This document shows, in pieces, positions 58,545 through 64,000 of a stretch of 64,000 nt of DNA (within the stretch, counting starts at the first letter, position 1; each line of letters opens with the position of its first letter). Both the position numbers and the translations under genes were made by a program. Under the pieces are notes generated by a model that was given only the letters and a program-made list of their open reading frames with translations, did not search any database and was not told the origin of the DNA. The stretch comes from Kutzneria buriramensis. GTDB taxonomy: Bacteria; Actinomycetota; Actinomycetes; Mycobacteriales; Pseudonocardiaceae. Where the stretch lies: positions 186,001-250,000 of the forward strand of contig NZ_QUNO01000011.1 in assembly GCF_003387475.1 (NCBI RefSeq), in the 5' to 3' direction.

Positions 58545-59650
58545 TTCACGCTCGCCAGCGCGGTGATCAGCGCCTGCTCCGGCACGGCGCCCACGGCGAT
58601 CCGCCCGTCGTCGAGCACCAGCGCGGTGCCGACGGCGGTGCTGATCTCGTAGCCCGAGCCCCACGGCCCGCTCACCCGCTTGCCCAGCTGGCCGAGCAGC
58701 TTGGACGGGTCGAAGTTCTCGCCGCCCTTGGTGGTCGCGGACCTGTCCCCGCCCAGCGTGCCCGCCGGCAGCTTCTCCACGAGCACGGTGTCCCAGCCGC
58801 TGCCCACGATCTGCGGCTTGGCGGCGTTCTTCAGCTGGTCCGGGGCCTTGTCGGCGACCTTCTTGTCCTCGCCGGTGACCACGTTCGCGCCGGCCGGCGG
58901 CGTGAACGTGAACAGCGCCGGGTCCTGCGGCGCGATCTGGAGCGTGGAGAACCCGATCTGCGCCACCGGCTGCGCGTTGCCGTTGGCCAGCACGCTCAGC
59001 TGGAGCGGGATCTTCGTCTCCGAGTCGATGGCGATGCGCACCTCGCGCAGCAGCGTCTTCTCGGTCGGCTTCGGCGCCAGCACCAGCTCGTAGGCAGGCC
59101 GGCCGGCGACGGTCGCGGTGCCGTCCACCTTCACCGTGCTGTCCTTGTCGATCAGCGCGATGATCTGCTTGGCCGCAGCGGCCGGGTCGGTGGCCATCTC
59201 ACCGCTGCCGGGCTTGTCCGGGTGCGCCTTCTGCTCGGGCGTGTCGGTGCTCTTGTGCACCGTGTTGTTCTGCGACGTCCAGTCCCACAGCGTGGTGCCG
59301 TCGAAGACCATCGTCTCCTCGGAGGTGGCGCCCGGCAGCGACACGCGACCCTTGCCCTTGCCGTCGGTCCACACCTGCGCCTTGGTGGTGCCGTCGGTCA
59401 GGAATTTCGACGCCTGGCCGCCCAACGCCGGCACGGCCGGCAGCCCCAGGTTGTTGGTCGCGGACACGGTGCCGGCCAGGGCCGGCACGGTCTTGGTGGT
59501 CAGCACGGACTGCACCAGCTGCTCGGCGCTGACCTGCGGCAGGACGGGTGCGGGTCCGGCGCCGGCCGGCAGCGCGAGCACCCCCAGCCCGACCACGCCG
59601 GCCAGCACGCCGGCCGCGCCGACGACCAGACCTGCCTGCTTCCCGTTCAT
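58541..59650 (-). CDS. LolA/RseB-like exported lipoprotein-carrier family protein
   Basis: 369 residues. The N-terminal helix (AGLVVGAAGVLAGVVGLGVL) is a signal or anchor. The exported domain (about 40-300) has the LolA-like beta half-barrel pattern: FDGTTLWDWTSQNNTVHKST, then LVLAPKPTEKTLLREVRIAI and DPALFTFTPPAGANVV. Actinobacteria have no outer membrane, so the domain probably binds a lipid or lipopeptide or senses the envelope. It is the first gene of the operon, with GGGGAG before the ATG, and is divergent from a response regulator. Confidence 0.8.
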   Translation of the reverse strand: MNGKQAGLVVGAAGVLAGVVGLGVLALPAGAGPAPVLPQVSAEQLVQSVLTTKTVPALAGTVSATNNLGLPAVPALGGQASKFLTDGTTKAQVWTDGKGKGRVSLPGATSEETMVFDGTTLWDWTSQNNTVHKSTDTPEQKAHPDKPGSGEMATDPAAAAKQIIALIDKDSTVKVDGTATVAGRPAYELVLAPKPTEKTLLREVRIAIDSETKIPLQLSVLANGNAQPVAQIGFSTLQIAPQDPALFTFTPPAGANVVTGEDKKVADKAPDQLKNAAKPQIVGSGWDTVLVEKLPAGTLGGDRSATTKGGENFDPSKLLGQLGKRVSGPWGSGYEISTAVGTALVLDDGRIAVGAVPEQALITALASVK

Positions 59651-59703
59651 GGCTCCCCTTCCAATCACGTCCAGTGAACGCCTCCGAGCGTGGTCAAGGC
59701 CAG

Positions 59704-59791
59704 CTGAGACGGCGCTGAGGAGCTGAGAGACCGCTGAGAGCGACCGCCGACATGCCGGCTGACCGGCCCGAACCGCTGAGAGAAACCTGAG
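59704..59791. promoter_or_regulatory. CTGAG direct-repeat boxes between LolA operon and response regulator
   Basis: CTGAG occurs at 59704, 59715, 59723, 59734, 59776 and 59787. They form three pairs, each with exactly 11-bp spacing, the period typical of OmpR/PhoB-family binding sites. The boxes lie 31-118 bp before the response-regulator GTG and 54-141 bp before the divergent LolA gene ATG. Confidence 0.6.
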
Positions 59792-59809
59792 AGTCGCGCC
59801 GGGCGTGGC

Positions 59810-59815
59810 CATACT
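59810..59815 (+). promoter_or_regulatory. -10 box of the response regulator gene
   Basis: CATACT ends 6 nt before GTG 59822, so the message is probably leaderless. The nearest CTGAG pair ends 18 bp upstream of it, a position suited to activation. Confidence 0.4.
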
Positions 59816-59821
59816 GGCCGG

Positions 59822-60529
59822 GTGAGACCACGGGTGCTCGTAGTTGACGACGAGATCGGGGTGCGCCGGGCGCTGGAGCGGGGCCTGACCGCCGAGGGGA
59901 TGGACGTGGTGTGCGCGGCGGACGGCCCGAGCGGCCTGCGCGCGGCGCTGACCGGCAGCTTCGACGTGGTGCTGCTGGACATCATGCTGCCGGGGCTGTC
60001 CGGCTACCGGGTGCTGCAGCACCTGCGGGCGGAGAACGTGGAGACTCCGGTGCTGCTGGTGTCGGCCAAGGACGGCGAGGTGGACCAGGCCGACGGCCTG
60101 GACCTGGGCGCCGACGGCTATCTGGTGAAGCCGTTCTCCTTCATGGTGCTGGTGGCCCAGGTGCGGGCGGTGCTGCGTCGCGGGGCGTCGAGCGAGGCGG
60201 CGGCCGCACACCTCAAGGTGGGGGAGCTGGTGATCGACCGGGCCGGACGCGAGGTGCGTTGGGCCGGCGAGCAGGTGGTGCTGAGCCCGCGTGAGTTCGC
60301 GGTGCTGGAGGTGCTGGTCAGCCGCGCGGGCGCGGTCGTCACGAAGGACGAGCTGCTGCGCACGGTGTGGGGCGACGAGCTCGCGGCGACGCGCAACGCG
60401 GTCGAGGTGTACGTGGGCTACCTGCGGCGCAAACTTGAGGCCGTGGGCGCAGGTGACGTCGTACGGACGATTCGGGGGCACGGTTACATGGCGAGCTCGC
60501 CTGACCTGGACGCAGCGCTGCGTCGATGA
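59822..60529 (+). CDS. OmpR-family response regulator
   Basis: 235 residues. The receiver domain has acidic pocket D9-D10, phospho-acceptor D53 (VLLDIMLPG) and K103-type lysine in LVKPFS. The winged-helix output domain (about 130-225) contains LSPREFAVLEVLVSRAG, then RNAVEVYVGYLRRKL. It resembles MprA/PrrA regulators. The histidine kinase starts within its last codons. The 11-bp-spaced CTGAG repeats upstream are probably its own boxes, linking it to both the two-component operon and the divergent exporter operon. Confidence 0.9.
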   Translation: MRPRVLVVDDEIGVRRALERGLTAEGMDVVCAADGPSGLRAALTGSFDVVLLDIMLPGLSGYRVLQHLRAENVETPVLLVSAKDGEVDQADGLDLGADGYLVKPFSFMVLVAQVRAVLRRGASSEAAAAHLKVGELVIDRAGREVRWAGEQVVLSPREFAVLEVLVSRAGAVVTKDELLRTVWGDELAATRNAVEVYVGYLRRKLEAVGAGDVVRTIRGHGYMASSPDLDAALRR

Positions 60530-61878
60530 ACCCTCGCGTGTGGTGGCGGCGTCGATCGCTGCGCTCCAAGATCACCGTCTCCGCCACGCTGTTCGCGATG
60601 GCCTTCCTGCTCGTGCTGTCCCGCCTGGCCGGCGGCGCCATCGGCAATCTGCTGGTCGGTGCCGCCGACACCGAGTTGCACCGGGCGCTCGACGACGCCG
60701 TGCCGGCGGTCAGTTCGGGGCAACCGGTGCGGTCGACGCTCGTCGACGTGCAGCTGCGCGTGCTGGACACCGATGGTGCGCCGGTCGACGGCGGCCCGCG
60801 GCCCAAGCTCAGCGACCGCGACGTCCACACCCTGATGTCCGGCATGGACGTGCTGCGGCTCGGGGACGATCCGCCGCACCGCTGGATCGGGCAGGTCGTC
60901 TACGACCCCACGGGTCTGCCGCGGCTGGTCGCGGCGGGCGCAGACCTTGTCGGGTATGACCAGGCGGTCCGCGAGGGCGCGGACTGGCTGTCCATCGCGG
61001 CGGTGCTGGCGTCGCTGCTGATCGGCGTGGCGACGTGGTTCGTCGTCGGGTGGTCGCTGTGGCCGGTACGGCGCATGCGTGCCGCCGCAGGCGAGTTGCC
61101 GGCCGGGGAGCGGTTGCCGGTGCCGGAGGCGCACGACGAGTTGCGGTCGCTCGCGGAGGCATTGAACGACCTGTTGTCACGGCGTGACGAGGCCGTGCAA
61201 CGACTGCGGCGCTTCACCGGTGACGCCGCGCACGAGCTGCGGTCGCCGGTCGCCTCGATCCGTGCGCAGGCGGAAGTCGCGGTGGCGCACCCGGATCCGG
61301 AGTTCGCGCAGGAGGTTCTCGCAGCGGTTACGGACGAGTCGGAACGGATGTCGACGCTCGTCACGGACTTGTTGGCGCTGGCGCGATCCGACGCCGGCGA
61401 GTCGCAGCCCGTGGGGCGTGTCGACGTGAGCGAGGCCGCGATCGCCGCCGCGGAGCGCTTGTCCGGCAATGGCGGGCCGCGCATCCGTGTCGACGCCCCG
61501 CGCGCTGGCGCTGTTGTGCTCTGCGCGCCGGGCGAGGTCGCCCTCGTGCTGAACAACTTGCTCAACAACGCGATTCGGTACGCACGCGTGCAGGTGCGGG
61601 TGACTGTCCTGCCGGCGGGTGCGACTGTGCGGTTGCTTGTCGACGATGACGGCCCCGGTGTGCCGATCGAGCACCGCAGCCGGCTGTTCGACCGCTTCTA
61701 CCGCGTGGACGACGACCGTGCACGGGGGACCGGCGGCGCGGGACTCGGGCTCGCGCTGGTCGCCGAGACCGTGCGACGGCGCGGTGGGACCGTGCGCGTG
61801 ACCGACTCGCCCGACGGCGGCGCGCGGTTCGAGGTGCGGTGGCAGGCGGCCGGGTTGGCGATGTGGGGCAGGATCTGA
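60526..61878 (+). CDS. sensor histidine kinase
   Basis: 450 residues. Two membrane helices (about 18-36 and 155-175) flank an extracytoplasmic sensor of about 120 residues. A HAMP linker (LWPVRRMRAAAGELPAGERL), the H-box FTGDAAHELRSPVASI with H236, and the ATPase domain with N-box LLNNAIRYA, DDDGPGVP and GGAGLGLALV follow. The ATG overlaps the response-regulator stop (ATGA). The ligand is unknown; the neighbouring exporter suggests envelope or antibiotic stress. Confidence 0.9.
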   Translation: MNPRVWWRRRSLRSKITVSATLFAMAFLLVLSRLAGGAIGNLLVGAADTELHRALDDAVPAVSSGQPVRSTLVDVQLRVLDTDGAPVDGGPRPKLSDRDVHTLMSGMDVLRLGDDPPHRWIGQVVYDPTGLPRLVAAGADLVGYDQAVREGADWLSIAAVLASLLIGVATWFVVGWSLWPVRRMRAAAGELPAGERLPVPEAHDELRSLAEALNDLLSRRDEAVQRLRRFTGDAAHELRSPVASIRAQAEVAVAHPDPEFAQEVLAAVTDESERMSTLVTDLLALARSDAGESQPVGRVDVSEAAIAAAERLSGNGGPRIRVDAPRAGAVVLCAPGEVALVLNNLLNNAIRYARVQVRVTVLPAGATVRLLVDDDGPGVPIEHRSRLFDRFYRVDDDRARGTGGAGLGLALVAETVRRRGGTVRVTDSPDGGARFEVRWQAAGLAMWGRI

Positions 61879-61881
61879 GGC

Positions 61882-62269
61882 GTGACCCAGGTTGTCGTCG
61901 CCACCGCCATCGTGCGGGGCGGACAGGTGCTGGCCCAGCAGCGGGCTTATCCCCGCGCCGACGCCGGCCGGTGGGAGTTCCCCGGCGGGCGCGTGGAGCC
62001 CGGCGAGTCCGAACAGGACGCCGTGGTGCGGGAATGCCGTGAGGAGCTCGGGGTGGAGGTGCTCGCGGGCGAGGCAGTCGGCGTGGACGTGCCGTTGCGG
62101 GGGGGGGATGGTGCTGCGGCTCTACACGGCGTCCCTGGTGGGGGCCGGGGAGCCGGTGGCTGTGGAGCACAGTGCCGTGAAGTGGGTGGGGGCCGACGAG
62201 TTGGAGTCGGTGGAGTGGCTGGACGCGGACCTGGCGTTCCTGCCGGCGCTCCGGGCGCTGCTCGGCTGA
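61882..62269 (+). pseudogene. Nudix hydrolase (MutT-like) with frameshift at a G9 tract
   Basis: Frame 1 from GTG 61882 encodes a Nudix box GGRVEPGESEQDAVVRECRE-ELGVE (about 35-59) after QVVVATAIVRGGQVLAQQRA. At 62099-62107 nine consecutive Gs break the frame: the rest of the fold (VLRLYTASLVGAGEPVAVEH, then WLDADLAFLPALRALLG) is in the +1 frame and ends at 62269. With eight Gs the protein would be about 128 residues, a normal MutT size. So the tract is a sequencing error, a phase-variable switch, a slippage site or a true mutation. The intact enzyme would clean oxidised or damaged nucleotides. It starts 3 nt after the histidine kinase. Confidence 0.75.
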
Positions 62270-62280
62270 GCGGCTTTTGC

Positions 62281-62329
62281 CACATGCGCTTCCTACTTGG
62301 CGCTGAGTGCCGAGTGAGAAGCGCATGTG
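62281..62329. repeat. dispersed palindromic repeat, copy C
   Basis: Outer arms CACATGCGCTTC and GAAGCGCATGTG pair over 12 bp, and inner CTTGGC/GCCGAG forms a second stem. It is 11 nt after the Nudix stop. The outer sequence matches copies A and B; the centre has diverged. Confidence 0.75.
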
Positions 62330-62479
62330 ACGAAAAACGTCAGCGTGGAGACGATTCGGATGTGAAGCCTGTCACTAGGGAAATGCCGGTTTCCCGGGTC
62401 GGCAGCGACCCGCACCACACGCCGCCGTCACCGAACCGCCGCCTCCGCGCCACCGGAACATGGCCGCCTGCAACCCCGG

Positions 62480-62581
62480 TCACGCCGCCTTCTTCTTGGC
62501 CTTGAGCAGGGCGACCACCGGGCAGCGCTTGCATCGCGGCGTGGACCGGCAGCACTTCTTCTTCACCTTGACCTTGCCCAC
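62480..62581 (-). CDS. 33-residue Cys/Lys-rich microprotein
   Basis: Predicted 33-residue basic protein (GKVKVKKKCCRSTPRCKRCP, then VVALLKAKKKAA) with four cysteines in a CC-x5-C-x2-C arrangement, enough for a small metal site. GTG 62581 is preceded by a weak GGGAGA. I recall similar Lys/Cys microproteins in other actinobacteria, but I cannot confirm this without a search. The function could be RNA or metal binding (inference). It is divergent from typA, with an iron-box-like site between. Confidence 0.5.
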   Translation of the reverse strand: MGKVKVKKKCCRSTPRCKRCPVVALLKAKKKAA

Positions 62582-62613
62582 CCGGCGCTCTCCCGCCCTC
62601 GACTCAGCCCACC

Positions 62614-62632
62614 ATAGGTGAGCCTTGCCTAA
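62614..62632. promoter_or_regulatory. IdeR/DtxR-type iron box-like site
   Basis: ATAGGTGAGCCTTGCCTAA matches the 19-bp iron-box consensus TTAGGTTAGCCTAACCTAA at 15 of 19 positions. It lies between the divergent microprotein (33 bp away) and typA (104 bp away). By position it could control either gene. Confidence 0.45.
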
Positions 62633-62657
62633 GTCGGTACCCAAGGGGAGGAAAAGG

Positions 62658-62663
62658 TACGAT
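62658..62663 (+). promoter_or_regulatory. possible -10 box of typA
   Basis: TACGAT lies 73 nt before the typA GTG. No good -35 is seen. Confidence 0.3.
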
Positions 62664-62736
62664 GGACAGGGACACACGCGGGCCTGAGCAGGCCGCCGGT
62701 GCCCTCCTCCCACCAGCAACGCTCTAGGAGTTCCGC

Positions 62737-64000
<1,264 letters not shown>

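Noticed and set aside
58541-60481. A 646-codon reading of the LolA-like gene
   Set aside because: The extra N-terminal part runs antisense through the response-regulator gene; ATG 59650 has a good ribosome site and signal helix.

Overview
This 64-kb window is chromosomal DNA from a high-GC, mycothiol-producing actinobacterium. Evidence for this is the very high G+C, frequent GTG starts, many leaderless genes with a TAnnnT box 5-8 nt before the start codon, and mca. As I recall it, the gene order metB, greA, DUF4307, mca, small membrane protein, YyaL-type protein, hemolysin III, Z-prenyl synthase, phoH2, fumarase, glpX, DUF4245, xseB/xseA, lipid-droplet-associated protein, ispH, DUF6542, ychF follows Mycobacterium tuberculosis Rv1079-Rv1112. 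Gene content and the interruptions suggest Pseudonocardiales (inference). There is no tRNA, rRNA, prophage, transposase or CRISPR array.

Layout. 0-8.7 kb: metB, ilvA, hppD with a divergent Lrp regulator, greA with a terminator-like leader, DUF4307, then an mca operon ending in a drug-type nucleotidyltransferase. 8.8-14.7 kb: an accessory block made of a Phd/RelE toxin-antitoxin pair, then a four-gene minus-strand RNA-repair operon (Hen1, Pnkp and two RlaP-type nucleotidyltransferases). 14.7-25.2 kb: YyaL, an unknown gene behind a tandem operator-like repeat, hemolysin III, prenyl synthase, two paralogous chaplin-like secreted proteins sharing a promoter element, a DUF885 protein, phoH2 with a structured leader, and a drug-type ABC exporter. 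25.2-26.0 kb: a gene-free stretch holding a 25-bp tandem-repeat array. 26.0-34.6 kb: GMP reductase, ATP-dependent DNA ligase, a MocR regulator with a DMT exporter, fumarase and an FNR-type reductase. 34.6-41.6 kb: an L,D-transpeptidase, glpX, DUF4245, exonuclease VII with an extra gene between its subunits, ispH and DUF6542. 41.7-49.1 kb: a DNA-repair cluster (rmuC, sbcDC, ogt, ada-alkA) with a 128-bp imperfect palindrome between rmuC and sbcD. 49.1-56.7 kb: ychF, small proteins, a pterin dehydratase, and a TPP-riboswitch-controlled thiamine transporter operon that ends in an APH-fold kinase. 56.7-62.3 kb: an ABC exporter and LolA-like operon divergent from a two-component system whose shared intergenic region carries 11-bp-spaced direct repeats, followed by a Nudix gene broken at a G9 tract. 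62.3-64 kb: a 33-residue Cys/Lys-rich ORF, an iron-box-like site and the start of typA.

The findings most worth following up are the RNA-repair operon with its abutting toxin-antitoxin pair, the co-regulated chaplin-like pair, the palindrome beside the hairpin-nuclease genes, the putative thiamine kinase in the riboswitch operon, the G9 frameshift, and a palindromic repeat present three times. All functional calls come from reading motifs and gene order. No database search was run.
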